Positions 28,290 through 37,665 of a stretch of 64,000 bases of DNA are shown piece by piece. Both the position numbers and the translations under genes were made by a program. A model generated the notes under the pieces. That model was not told where the DNA came from. It saw only the letters and a list, made by a program, of their open reading frames with translations, and did not search any database. Source of the stretch: Mycobacterium stomatepiae. Lineage in GTDB: Bacteria > Actinomycetota > Actinomycetes > Mycobacteriales > Mycobacteriaceae. The stretch covers positions 1,860,001 to 1,924,000 of the forward strand of contig NZ_AP022587.1 of assembly GCF_010731715.1 (NCBI RefSeq), written 5' to 3'. Within the stretch, counting starts at the first letter, position 1, and the number at the start of each line of letters is the position of its first letter.

Positions 28290-30511
28290 GACTTGTCCAG
28301 GTATTCGATGCGTTCGGTATCGGTGAATTGTGCTGCCAGCGAAGCCAATCCGGGATCGTCGGGGTTGTCCTCGTACATCCGGGTGCAGAATTCCCGCGCC
28401 GCTTCGATAAACGCCAGGTGATCGGCCAGCGACAGCAGCCGCAGATTGATCGCCCGGCCAGACTGGTTGCGGCCCAGCACATCTCCTTCCCGGCGCTCTT
28501 TGAGATCCAGCTCGGAAAGCGCGAAACCGTCCAGGGTTCCGGCGACCGCGCGCAGCCGCCGGCCGGCCGGCGATGTCTCCGAGCTCCAGGTGGCCAGCAG
28601 GCACAGGCTCGGATGCTGGCCCCGGCCGATGCGGCCACGCAGCTGATGCAATTGGCTGATTCCGAACCGGTCGGCGTCCATCACCAGCATCACCGTGGCG
28701 TTGGGGACGTCGACTCCGACCTCAATGACGGTGGTGCACACCAGCACATCGATCTCACCGGTGCGGAATGACGTCATAACCGCGTCCTTCTCGTCGGCCG
28801 GCAACCGTCCGTGCATCAGACCCAGCCGCAGGCTCGCCAGCTCGCCGGATCGCAGCCTCTCGAACAGACCCAACGCGGTCTCCGTCGGGCGTGCATCTGC
28901 TTGCCCCTTGTCCGACTCGTCGCTCTCGTCGATGCGGGGTGCCACCACGTACGCCTGCCGACCGGCCGCCACCTCCTCGCGGATGCGTTCCCAGGCGCGG
29001 TCCAGCCAGGCGGGTTTGTCCTTGACGAAGATGACGTTGCTGGTGATGGGCTGACGGCCGCGCGGCAGCTCGCGCAGCGTCGAGGTCTCCAGGTCGCCGT
29101 ACACCGTCAGCGCGACGGTGCGCGGGATGGGCGTCGCCGTCATCACCAGCAGATGTGGGGTAATGCCTTCGGGAGCCTTGGCGCGCAACTGATCTCGTTG
29201 CTCGACGCCGAATCGGTGTTGCTCGTCGACCACCACCATGCCCAGGTTGCGGAATGCCACCACGTCTTGCAGCAGGGCGTGCGTCCCGATGACGATGCCG
29301 ACCTCACCGCCGGCGATCTCACGGCGGACCTGGTTCTTCTGCGCGGTCGACATCGATCCGGTCAGCAGCGCGGCCCGGGTCGCGTTGTCGGCCCCGCCCA
29401 GCTGGCCGGCCATCGCCAGCGGACCGAGCACGTCGTTGACCGACCGGAGATGTTGTGCGGCAAGAACTTCGGTGGGAGCTAACAGCGCACACTGATAGCC
29501 CGCGTCGACCATCTGCAGCATCGCCAGCACCGCGAGGATCGTCTTGCCCGAACCGACCTCACCCTGCAGCATCCGGTTCATCGGGCGACTGGCCGCGAGT
29601 CCTTCGGACAGCACGTCGAGCGTTTCACGCTGCCCCGCCGTCAGCTCGAAGGGTAAGCGGCCCAACAGTTCCGCGGCCAGACCGTCGGATCGCCGCGGCG
29701 CCGGTGGTCCCGATTCGGACAGCTCACCGTGTCGGCGCGACGCCAGCGCCCACTGCAGGCCGACGGCTTCGTCGAACGTCAATCGTTCGCGCGCGCGTCG
29801 GCGCTGCGCCTCGTCCTCGGCAAGGTGAATCGCGCGCAGTGCCTCGTCCTCGGGCATCAGGCTGTGGGCCGCGATGAGTTCGGCGGGCAGCGGATCGTCG
29901 ACCGGGTCGAGCACGTCGAGCACCTGGCGCACACAGGCATAGATGTCCCAGCTCTGCAGTTTGGTGCTGGCCGGGTAGATCGGAAAGAAGCTGCGCTCGA
30001 ACGCCGACATCAACACCTCGCCGCTGACGGCCTGCGAGGCGTCGGCGATGCTCTTGAGCGACTTGCTGCCGCGATTGCGTCCGGTCGGCGAGTCGAGGAT
30101 CAGAAAGTCCGGGTGCGTCAGCTGCATGACTTTTCTGAAGTAGCCGACCTCGCCGGACAGCATCACCTTCGTGCCCTTGGTGAGGCCCTTGCTGAGGTAG
30201 TCCGCGTTGAAGAACGTCGCGGTCACCTTGCTGCGGCCGGTGCCCAGGGTGATGCGCAGGCATTTGCGCTTCGGGTTCTTCTTCATCGGAAACGTGTCGG
30301 TGTCGGTGATCGTGTCGACGAGGGTGATGTGCTGGCCCTCTTCGGGCCGCTCATCGTCGGCATCCCACTTCGTAGCGCCCTCGGTGTAGCTACGCGGGTA
30401 GTGGCGCAACAAGTCGTCGACCGTGCGGATGCCGAACACCTCGTCGAGTGGGCGCGCGGCCTTGACGCCCAACACGTAGTCCAGGCGCGTGCTCAGCGAC
30501 ACGTCGGTCAC
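28286..30511 (-). CDS. recG: ATP-dependent DNA helicase RecG
   Basis: The product is 741 residues, close to the 737 of M. tuberculosis RecG. An N-terminal wedge/OB domain is followed by a superfamily 2 helicase with Walker A GEVGSGKT, the DEQH box in VVDEQHRFG, TATPIPR (motif III) and the QLRGRIGRG motif VI. RecG remodels stalled replication forks and Holliday junctions. It sits between the DAK2 gene upstream and the HNH gene downstream, each with a four-base overlap, forming one operon. Confidence 0.97.
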   Translation of the reverse strand: MTDVSLSTRLDYVLGVKAARPLDEVFGIRTVDDLLRHYPRSYTEGATKWDADDERPEEGQHITLVDTITDTDTFPMKKNPKRKCLRITLGTGRSKVTATFFNADYLSKGLTKGTKVMLSGEVGYFRKVMQLTHPDFLILDSPTGRNRGSKSLKSIADASQAVSGEVLMSAFERSFFPIYPASTKLQSWDIYACVRQVLDVLDPVDDPLPAELIAAHSLMPEDEALRAIHLAEDEAQRRRARERLTFDEAVGLQWALASRRHGELSESGPPAPRRSDGLAAELLGRLPFELTAGQRETLDVLSEGLAASRPMNRMLQGEVGSGKTILAVLAMLQMVDAGYQCALLAPTEVLAAQHLRSVNDVLGPLAMAGQLGGADNATRAALLTGSMSTAQKNQVRREIAGGEVGIVIGTHALLQDVVAFRNLGMVVVDEQHRFGVEQRDQLRAKAPEGITPHLLVMTATPIPRTVALTVYGDLETSTLRELPRGRQPITSNVIFVKDKPAWLDRAWERIREEVAAGRQAYVVAPRIDESDESDKGQADARPTETALGLFERLRSGELASLRLGLMHGRLPADEKDAVMTSFRTGEIDVLVCTTVIEVGVDVPNATVMLVMDADRFGISQLHQLRGRIGRGQHPSLCLLATWSSETSPAGRRLRAVAGTLDGFALSELDLKERREGDVLGRNQSGRAINLRLLSLADHLAFIEAAREFCTRMYEDNPDDPGLASLAAQFTDTERIEYLDKS

Positions 30512-32187
30512 TCGACGCCGATCAGCAGGGCATCGCCGCGATGGCCGGTGCGGTAGGTCACCAACTCGGTGCCCGGATGGTGGTCGTGCACATGCTCCTG
30601 CAGGGTGCTGGTCACCGCGTCGCCGTCGGGGCCGATGCCGAGGCCGACCAGCACGGTCACCAGGTCGCCCCCGGAGGCCAGCAGCAGATCGAGCAGGCCG
30701 ATCGCCGCCCCGGCCGCGTCGGCGGCCACGATCAGCACCTCGTCGCCCGCGATGCCCAGGCCGTCGCCCGGTTGACAGCGACCCGCCCAGGTCAGCGCGC
30801 TCTCGGTGGCGACCCGCACCGATCCGTACCGGGTGCTCCCGGCAGCGCGGGCCATCGTGTAGCCGTCGTCGACCGCCTGCCGGTCCGTTTCGTGCACGGC
30901 CAGCGCGGCCAGCCCCTGCACCATCGACCCGGTCGGGATGGGCACCACGTCGATGCCCCAGCCGATGGCCGCGGTGCAGCCGGCGACCAGTTCCTCGGCG
31001 GCCACATAGCCGTTCGGTAGCACCATCACCTGTGCGGCACCGGCGTCGACAACTGCCCGCATCAGCTGGTGAGCGCTGATATCCGCGGTCGGGTCGCCCG
31101 CATCCGGGTCGGGCTGCAGCACGTGGGCGCCCTCGCCGGCGAACAGCTCGGCGGCGCCGTCCCCGTCCACGACGGCCACCACCGCCCGTTCCTTGGTCCA
31201 GCTACCCGCGGGTCGCCCGACGGTCCCGGCGCTCAGCGCCGAGACCACGATCCGGCTCAGGCGCCCGGCAGCCAGTCCCGCTTCGACCGCGGCGCCGGCA
31301 TCGTCGGTGTGCACGTGCACGGAGTAGGTGGCCTGATTGGTGAACGGCCCGGCGGCGATCGCGACGGAATCACCCAGGCTCATCAACCGGTCCCGCAGGG
31401 CCGTCGCGGCTGGCGGATTAGAGCCGTCCAGCCGGTACATCACCTCGAATTGCGGCGTCGGCCGTTCGAGCACGGCCGACGTGGGCTCGGCGCGCGGCGA
31501 GAGCTCGTAGACGGTACGGGCGGGTGGCTGGCCGCCGACCGTCGACCGCAGCGCGTCCAGCAGGACCAGCAGACCGCGCCCGCCGGCGTCCACGGCGCCG
31601 GCTTCGGCGAGCACATCCAGCTGCTCAGTCGTCTTTTCCAGCGCGACGACGGCCGCGTCGCCGGCCGCCGTGATCGCCGCGACCAGCCCGTCGTTCGCGC
31701 ACTCCTCGACGGCGTCGGCGGCCGCACGCAGCACCGAGACGATGGTTCCGGGGATCTCCCGCCCCCCCATCGAGGTGATCACCAGCTCGACACCGCGCCG
31801 CAATGCCGCCCCGAGCAGCGCCGCGTCCATATGCGGCAGTTCACCGCCGGCGCCGGCCGCCGCGGTCGCGGTGACGTCGGCGATGCCGCGCAGGATCTGC
31901 GACAGAATCACCCCGGAGTTGCCGCGAGCACCGTTGAGCGCTCCCGACGACAGGGCGGACGCCACCCGGGAAACGCACCCGGGGCCCGCGTCCGCGCCGG
32001 TCCCGGCGTTGGCCTCGGCCAGCGCGGAACGCATCGTGAACAGCATGTTTGCCCCGGTATCGGAGTCGGCGATCGGGAAGACGTTGAGGCGGTTGATCTC
32101 GTCGATGTGGGTGATCAGGTCGCTCACGGCGGTGTGCGCCCAATCCCGCAGGGCCGGTGCGTCAAGCAGACGATCCGAACTGCCCAC
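30508..32187 (-). CDS. DAK2-domain protein, FakA-type kinase
   Basis: The product is 559 residues. The N-terminal DhaL/DAK2 domain carries the metal- and nucleotide-binding motif IADSDTGANM and LNGARGNSGVILSQ, followed by the FakA-like middle and C-terminal domains. Relatives phosphorylate fatty acids together with a DegV-type binding protein, though the mycobacterial enzyme is poorly characterised. In M. tuberculosis the corresponding locus is annotated as two genes (Rv2975c and Rv2974c); here it is one uninterrupted frame. It overlaps recG by four bases and is divergent from rpmB. Confidence 0.88.
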   Translation of the reverse strand: MGSSDRLLDAPALRDWAHTAVSDLITHIDEINRLNVFPIADSDTGANMLFTMRSALAEANAGTGADAGPGCVSRVASALSSGALNGARGNSGVILSQILRGIADVTATAAAGAGGELPHMDAALLGAALRRGVELVITSMGGREIPGTIVSVLRAAADAVEECANDGLVAAITAAGDAAVVALEKTTEQLDVLAEAGAVDAGGRGLLVLLDALRSTVGGQPPARTVYELSPRAEPTSAVLERPTPQFEVMYRLDGSNPPAATALRDRLMSLGDSVAIAAGPFTNQATYSVHVHTDDAGAAVEAGLAAGRLSRIVVSALSAGTVGRPAGSWTKERAVVAVVDGDGAAELFAGEGAHVLQPDPDAGDPTADISAHQLMRAVVDAGAAQVMVLPNGYVAAEELVAGCTAAIGWGIDVVPIPTGSMVQGLAALAVHETDRQAVDDGYTMARAAGSTRYGSVRVATESALTWAGRCQPGDGLGIAGDEVLIVAADAAGAAIGLLDLLLASGGDLVTVLVGLGIGPDGDAVTSTLQEHVHDHHPGTELVTYRTGHRGDALLIGVE

Positions 32188-32367
32188 AGTGACCCACCTC
32201 CTCCGCCGACCGGCCTACTGAGCCTAGCCAGCGGGCGCGACACACTCAGCGTTAAGCCGACCGCCAGCTGTGGATCGTTTTGGAGGTTGCCCGGATGAGT
32301 CGGTATCCTGGGCTGTCGCGGCGCGATCTCTCCGTGCCGAACCCCGAACATTTGAGGAGCTTGAACG

Positions 32368-32562
32368 ATGGCCGCTGTGTGCGATATCTGCGGGAAAGGC
32401 CCCGGCTTCGGTAAGTCGGTGTCGCACTCCCACCGGCGCACCAGCCGGCGCTGGGACCCGAACGTTCAGGTTGTGCATGTCGTGAACCGTCCCGGTGGCA
32501 ACAAGAAGCGGGTCAACGCGTGCGCGTCCTGCATCAAGGCCGGCAAGGTCCTCCGGGGCTAG
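32368..32562 (+). CDS. rpmB: 50S ribosomal protein L28, zinc-ribbon type
   Basis: The product is 64 residues with CDIC near the N-terminus and CASC near the C-terminus, the two cysteine pairs of the zinc-binding (C+) form of L28. TTGAGGAGC lies upstream of the ATG at 32368. It is divergent from the DAK2 gene, the same arrangement as Rv2975A in M. tuberculosis. Zinc-type L28 is typically used in zinc-replete cells. Confidence 0.96.
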   Translation: MAAVCDICGKGPGFGKSVSHSHRRTSRRWDPNVQVVHVVNRPGGNKKRVNACASCIKAGKVLRG

Positions 32563-32565
32563 CAC

Positions 32566-33387
32566 CTACATCACGACGTGCCCGGCGTCGACCGGGATCG
32601 ACACGCCCGTCACGTAGCGGGCACGAGGGCCGACCAGCCACAGCACCGCTTCCGTCACGTCTTGCGGCTCGACTAGCGGCACGTCGGGCAGCAGCATCTG
32701 CGCGACGGCCGGGTTCGGATTCTCCAGCATCCGGTTCACCACGAAGTCGCTGAGGATCATCGGCGTCGTGACGCCGGCCGGATGAACCGAATTGACCCGA
32801 ATTTTGTGTGGCGCATAGGCATTGGCGGCCGACCGCATCAACCCCACCACGCCGTGTTTGGACGCGGCGTAGGCGAACATCGCCGCGCTGCCGTCACCGC
32901 CCTTGCCGGTCAGCCCCTGTGATGAGCTGATCATCACGATCGACCCGCCCCGGCCCTTGCGGATGATCGACGGCACCGTCGCCAGCAGCGTGTGCCAGAC
33001 GCCCTTGAGGTTGGTGTCCACGATCGAGTTGAACACCGGCTCGGAGCGGGTTTCGGTGTCGCCGATCGCCACCACGCCGGCGTTGGCGATGACGATGTCC
33101 ACCTCGCCGAGAGCGTCGATGCCCGCCTGTACCCCGGCCTCCAGCTGCGGCAGGTCGCGGACGTCGGCGACGACGGGCACCGCCGCGCGGCCCGCGGCTT
33201 CGACCAGTTTTACGGTCTCGTCGAGGTCCGATTTGGTCCCCAGCGGATAAGGAATCGCGTCGATATCGGCGCAGATGTCGACGGCGACGATGTCGGCACC
33301 CTGTTCGGCGAGCGCCACGGCGTGGCTGCGGCCCTGGCCGCGCGCCGCGCCGGTGATGACGGCGACGCTGTTGTCGAGTTCACCCAT
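32566..33387 (-). CDS. SDR-family oxidoreductase, mycofactocin-associated type
   Basis: The product is 273 residues with the cofactor motif TGAARGQGRSHA, NAGV, the catalytic Ser in MISSSQG and YAASK. The GRSHA sequence and the insertion after the third strand (DIDAIPYPLGT) are typical of the mycofactocin-coupled SDR subfamily, which holds NAD tightly and relies on mycofactocin for electron transfer. The substrate is unknown, probably an alcohol. It is convergent with rpmB and lies just after a damaged SDR gene in the same direction. Confidence 0.85.
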   Translation of the reverse strand: MGELDNSVAVITGAARGQGRSHAVALAEQGADIVAVDICADIDAIPYPLGTKSDLDETVKLVEAAGRAAVPVVADVRDLPQLEAGVQAGIDALGEVDIVIANAGVVAIGDTETRSEPVFNSIVDTNLKGVWHTLLATVPSIIRKGRGGSIVMISSSQGLTGKGGDGSAAMFAYAASKHGVVGLMRSAANAYAPHKIRVNSVHPAGVTTPMILSDFVVNRMLENPNPAVAQMLLPDVPLVEPQDVTEAVLWLVGPRARYVTGVSIPVDAGHVVM

Positions 33388-33389
33388 GG

Positions 33390-34287
33390 CTATACCTCCA
33401 GCCTCGTGCCGGTCTCTTCCTCGGCGAAGGCCGCCAGGCGGGCAGCCACGTCGTAGTCGGACGCCAGCGGGGTGCGCCCGATCAGCGCCGGCTCGCCGCT
33501 CAGGCCGAACCTGCCGCTGACACCGACGAAGCTACCCGGCGGCACGGGTTCGCTGATGCAGTACAGCGTGGTGGCCGCGCCTTCGTCGATGTCGTTGGCG
33601 AACCGGTCGGCCACCGCCGTGGCGCCCCTTTGCACCAACGACATCAACGGCGCGTCCGAGATATTCGACAGGTTCGAGGCCACCCACCCGGGGTGGGTGA
33701 GTTGGGTGACGATCGGCGATCCCGCCGCGCGCAGCCGGCGATCCAGCTCGAGCCCCCACAGCATGACCGCGAGCTTGGACCGCGCATACGACCCCAGCCG
33801 GGTCCACTTGTTGTGGCGCAGGTGCATGTCGTCGAGTCGCAGCGTCGCCGACTTGTGGGCGTCGGAGCCGACATTGATGATCTGCGAACGCACCCGGGGC
33901 AGCAGCAGGTTGGTCAAAGCGAACGGCCCGAGCAGATTGGTGCCGAGCGTCATCTCGAAGCCGTCGACGGTTTCCTTGCGATGGTCGGTGAGTGTGCCGG
34001 CGTTGTTGACCAGGATGTCGATGTCCCCGTCGAGCTGGGCGGGAAAGGCTCGCACCGAGGACAGGTCGGCAAGATCGAGCTTGATCACCGACGTCGGGCC
34101 GTCCATCGCCGACATCTCGGCGGCGCGCTGCTTGCCCAGGTCGGTGTTGCGCACCGCCAGGATCACGTGGGCACCCGCTTTGGTCAGCGCGCGCGGTTCC
34201 CAGGCCCACTCCATTGGTAGCCCCCGTCACGACGACTCGTTTGCCGGTCAAGTTGCCGAGGCGGCTCGGCGTCCAAGGTAACGTCAC
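33390..34287 (-). pseudogene. SDR-family protein with one-base frameshift near its N-terminus
   Basis: The N-terminal frame from a GTG at 34287 gives LTGKRVVVTGATNGVGLGTAR and then goes out of frame. The rest (33390 to about 34190) continues as ALTKAGAHVILAVRNTD, NNAG and YARSK in another frame. One base appears missing in the CGCGCGC stretch at 34186-34195. Corrected, the protein would be about 299 residues and resemble the retinol-dehydrogenase-like SDRs common in mycobacteria. A restart at the ATG of 34214 would give a protein without the nucleotide-binding glycine motif, so activity is unlikely. Confidence 0.82.
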
Positions 34288-34339
34288 GGCGACTAAGAGT
34301 AATGGCCGGTTCTATGTAAGTTGGGTCAGTTCTGCCAAC

Positions 34340-34792
34340 ATGGTCTGCGTGAGCGAGAGCGGACGCGAAATCACCAACCTGATCTACACCTACGCCGAAC
34401 TCCTCGACGGTGGTGACCTGGACGGGGTGGCCGCGCTTTTCGAGCATGGCCGCATCTGCGGCGTCGAGGGCGGTCCGCCGGAGACGGTGTTCGAGGGTTC
34501 CGCCCGGGTGCGGCAGATGTACGAGATGGCCACTCGCATCTACGAAGACGGCACCCCGAAAACCAAACACAACACCAGCAATGTGCAGCTGCACATCGAC
34601 GACGACGCGGGCACCGCACGCAGCACCTCCTACTACTGCGTCACGCAGGCCACCCCCGAGCTTCCGCTACAGGTGATCGTCACCGGGCACTACAAGGACA
34701 CATTCCACCGCGTGGACGGCACCTGGTGGTTCGACAGCCGGGTCATGTTCGTCGACCAGGTCGGCGACGTCAGCCGGCATCTGAAGTTCTGA
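34340..34792 (+). CDS. SnoaL-like/NTF2-fold protein
   Basis: The product is about 150 residues with a SnoaL-like pattern: an N-terminal helix pair with LIYTYAELLDGGDLDGVAALFEH, then strands ending in GTWWFDSRVMFVD. This fold is used by small isomerases, hydratases and dehydratases of aromatic or steroid compounds, and the substrate cannot be told here. The start is uncertain: ATG 34340 or GTG 34349, neither with a clear ribosome-binding site. It is divergent from the damaged SDR gene and is followed by the DUF1214 gene. Confidence 0.75.
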   Translation: MVCVSESGREITNLIYTYAELLDGGDLDGVAALFEHGRICGVEGGPPETVFEGSARVRQMYEMATRIYEDGTPKTKHNTSNVQLHIDDDAGTARSTSYYCVTQATPELPLQVIVTGHYKDTFHRVDGTWWFDSRVMFVDQVGDVSRHLKF

Positions 34793-34881
34793 GCAGCGCG
34801 ACACTTGACGGCGCTTTTGGCTCGACGAGCGACTCACCTTGCACAACAAGCGTTTTGCACAGCACATCGGAGGAACCGCGC

Positions 34882-36125
34882 ATGCCTGAGAATCCAGTCT
34901 CGACCGCATCCCAGCGCGAACAGGAGCTGGCTGCCCTCGACCTGATCGAGCATCCGACCGTCAAGGCCGCCTATCGAACGGTGGCCGAGACGTGGCTGGG
35001 CCGGGCCAAGGCGTCGGACGCGATGCGCGAGCGGTTCGACGATTCGTTCGCCGAGGTGATGTTCTCCGCGGCGGTGTGGTCGTCCAACCAGGACAAGCTA
35101 CGGCCCAAGGTCAGCTGCATCACGCGGCTGGCCCACCCGGTGCAGGGCCGTCGCATTCCCGGATCACGTTGGGGCATCGACAATCCCGACAGCGTCTACC
35201 GGGTGATCCCGATTTCGGGCGACGAGCGCTACGAGATCCGTGGCCGCGTTGGCGCCCACCGGATGACCGAGAACTACTTCACGCTCTGGGATGCGCACAT
35301 GGGTACCGTCGACGTGCTCAACGGCCGCACCATGGCGGTCGAACCCGATGGTAGCTACACGATCTCCGTCGACGCCGACCCGGCCAACGGCCGGCCCAAC
35401 CATGTGCAGAGCACGCCGGAGGCCCACGAGTTCTACATCCGCGACGTGTTGCTGGACTGGGGCCGCGACGACCCCAATCACATTGAGGTTCAACGACTTG
35501 GCGGCACCCCGGTAACACCGGCGCGCACCCTCGACGAGCAGGCCGAGGCGACCGCAGCGATGATGGATTACTTCGCCAACTTCACCGGCAAGCTCAGCCA
35601 CGGCGTGTACAAGATGCCCGCCACCATTTCAACCTGGCCTGGTCGGCGGACAAGGTCGGCGCGATGCGCAACCGGGTTTACGTGATGGGCCGCTTCGAAC
35701 TCGAACCCGACGAGGCATTCGTCGTCGACCTCAGCGACGGCGGCGCCGAGTACTTCACCGTGCCGCTGAGCAATATCTGGGGTACCACACTCGATCTGGT
35801 CGATCGCACCGGCAGCCTCAACAAGGCGCAGTCCGTCCCGAACCAGGACGGCACCTACACCTACGTGATCTCGCCCGTCGATCCCGGCGTCGCGAACTGG
35901 ATCGACTCCGACGGCCTGCACGAGGCCATCCTGACCCTGCGCATGGCGGAATTCGGCGAGACCGGTCCGCGCGAGGACCTCGGCGCGCGCGGACGGATGG
36001 TCAAGCTCGACCGGCTCGACGCCGAGGTGCCGCAGCTGCCGCGGGTCCGCGCCGAGCAGCGGGCCGACGAGTTGGCCGAGCGGCGCAAGGCGTATCTGCG
36101 CCGCCTGCCGGAAGGGACGGCCTGA
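34882..36125 (+). pseudogene. DUF1214-type protein with one-base frameshift
   Basis: Corrected, the product would be about 414 residues. The N-terminal frame runs from an ATG at 34882 (GGAGGA eight bases upstream) to about residue 246. The rest is in another frame that resumes as HHFNLAWSADKVGAMRNRVY and ends at 36125. One base seems missing at about 35616-35624. The C-terminal part has the FELEPDEAFVVDL segment followed by SNIWGTTLDL, typical of DUF1214 proteins, which are often found near steroid or lipid catabolic genes. Function is unknown. A fragment from the ATG at 35664 (153 residues) is open but has no evident ribosome-binding site. Confidence 0.78.
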
Positions 36126-36126
36126 G

Positions 36127-36957
36127 ATGGCGCGCTGGCTGATCACCGGCTGCTCCACCGGCTTCGGGCGCGAGATCGCCCGCGCCGCACTGGAAGCCGG
36201 CCACAGCGTGGTGGTGACCGCGCGCCGGGCCGAGGCGGTGGCCGATCTCGCCGGCGAACACGGCGACCGGGCCGTGGCCGTCGCGCTCGACGTCACCAAC
36301 GCCGCGCAGATCGCCGCGGCGGTGTCCGCGGCCGACGAGGCGTTCGGCGGGATCGACGTCCTGGTCAACAACGCCGGTCACGGTTACCTGTCCTCGGTCG
36401 AAGAGGGCGAGGACACCGAGGTTCGAAAGCTGTTCGACGTCAACTACTTCGGGGCCGTCGACATGATCAAAGCGGTGCTGCCCGCGATGCGTGCCCGCGG
36501 CGCCGGCCACATCATCAACATCTCGTCGATGACCGGCCTGGTGGCCAACCCGCCCAACGCCTACTACTCGTCGACCAAGTTCGCGCTCGAGGCGGTGACC
36601 GAAGCGCTGGCCACCGAGGTGCGACCGCTCGGCATCAAGGTGACCGCGATCGAGCCGGGAGCGTTTCGCACCGACTGGGCGACGCGGTCGATGAAGGAAT
36701 CGGGCAGCCCGATCGCCGCCTACGCCGACGTCGCGGCGCGCAAGGACCTGATCAAGCAGTTCGCCGATCACCTGCCCGGCGACCCGCGCAAGGTGGCCGA
36801 GGCGGTGCTGATGGTGACGACGCTCGACGAGCCGCCGCTGCGGCTACTGCTGGGCCGCGACGTGCTGAAGGCCATGCGCGACAAGATCACCGCGATGTCG
36901 GCGTCGATCGAGGAATGGAAGGCCGTGACGAAGGACGTGAACTTCCCGCAGTCCTGA
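36127..36957 (+). CDS. SDR-family oxidoreductase
   Basis: The product is a 276-residue classical SDR with TGCSTGFGRE (cofactor), NNAGHGY, the catalytic Ser in NISSMTG and YYSSTK. The C-terminal pattern (EPGAFRTDW) fits the large group of ketoreductase-like SDRs. It starts one base after the DUF1214 stop, so the two belong to one transcription unit. The substrate is not predictable. It is convergent with ung. Confidence 0.85.
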   Translation: MARWLITGCSTGFGREIARAALEAGHSVVVTARRAEAVADLAGEHGDRAVAVALDVTNAAQIAAAVSAADEAFGGIDVLVNNAGHGYLSSVEEGEDTEVRKLFDVNYFGAVDMIKAVLPAMRARGAGHIINISSMTGLVANPPNAYYSSTKFALEAVTEALATEVRPLGIKVTAIEPGAFRTDWATRSMKESGSPIAAYADVAARKDLIKQFADHLPGDPRKVAEAVLMVTTLDEPPLRLLLGRDVLKAMRDKITAMSASIEEWKAVTKDVNFPQS

Positions 36958-36962
36958 GCCGG

Positions 36963-37646
36963 TCAGGGCAGCCGCCAATCGATCGGGTCGGCTCCCATCC
37001 CGGTGAGCAGGTCGTTGGCGCGGCTGAACGGACGCGAGCCGAAGAAGCCGCGCGAGGCGGACAGCGGCGACGGATGCGGCGACTCGATTGCTACGCAATT
37101 GCCTTCTGCCAGAACTGGTTTGAGCGTCGACGCGTCGCGTCCCCACAGGATCGCCACCATCGGCTGCGAGCGCCCGACCAGGGCTCGGATCGCGCACTCG
37201 GTGACGGCCTCCCAGCCCTTGCCGCGATGCGACGCCGGATTGCTCGGACGAACCGTCAGGACCCTGTTCAACAGTAGCACGCCGCGCTGCGCCCACGGCG
37301 TCAGATCGCCGCACGAGGGTTGCGGGTAACCGAGGTCGGCGGAGTATTCGTCGAAGATATTCGACAGGCTGCGCGGCAGCGGACGCACCTCGGGAGCCAC
37401 CGAGAAGCTCAGGCCCACCGCATGTCCCGGCGTCGGATAGGGGTCTTGACCGACGATCAGCACCCGCACCTGATCGAATGGAAACGTGAAGGCGCGCAAC
37501 ACGTTCGGACCGGCGGGCAGGTATTTGCGGCCGGCCGCGATCTCGTCTCGCAGAAATTGCCCCATGTTGGACACCTGCTCGGCCACCGGCTCCAGCGCGG
37601 CGGCCCACCCCTGCTCGACGAGTTCACTCAACGGACGTGCGGTCAC
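36963..37646 (-). CDS. ung: Uracil-DNA glycosylase
   Basis: With the GTG at 37646 the product is 227 residues, the same as M. tuberculosis Ung (start [10 protein letters not shown]). Family 1 motifs are clear: [11 protein letters not shown] with the catalytic Asp, and [18 protein letters not shown] with the leucine-loop region. It removes uracil from DNA, which matters in a high-GC genome prone to cytosine deamination. A GTG at 37664 that overlaps the thiL stop is the alternative start. It is directly downstream of thiL. Confidence 0.96.
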   Translation of the reverse strand: MTARPLSELVEQGWAAALEPVAEQVSNMGQFLRDEIAAGRKYLPAGPNVLRAFTFPFDQVRVLIVGQDPYPTPGHAVGLSFSVAPEVRPLPRSLSNIFDEYSADLGYPQPSCGDLTPWAQRGVLLLNRVLTVRPSNPASHRGKGWEAVTECAIRALVGRSQPMVAILWGRDASTLKPVLAEGNCVAIESPHPSPLSASRGFFGSRPFSRANDLLTGMGADPIDWRLP

Positions 37647-37665
37647 GTAGCTATTAAAGGACACC

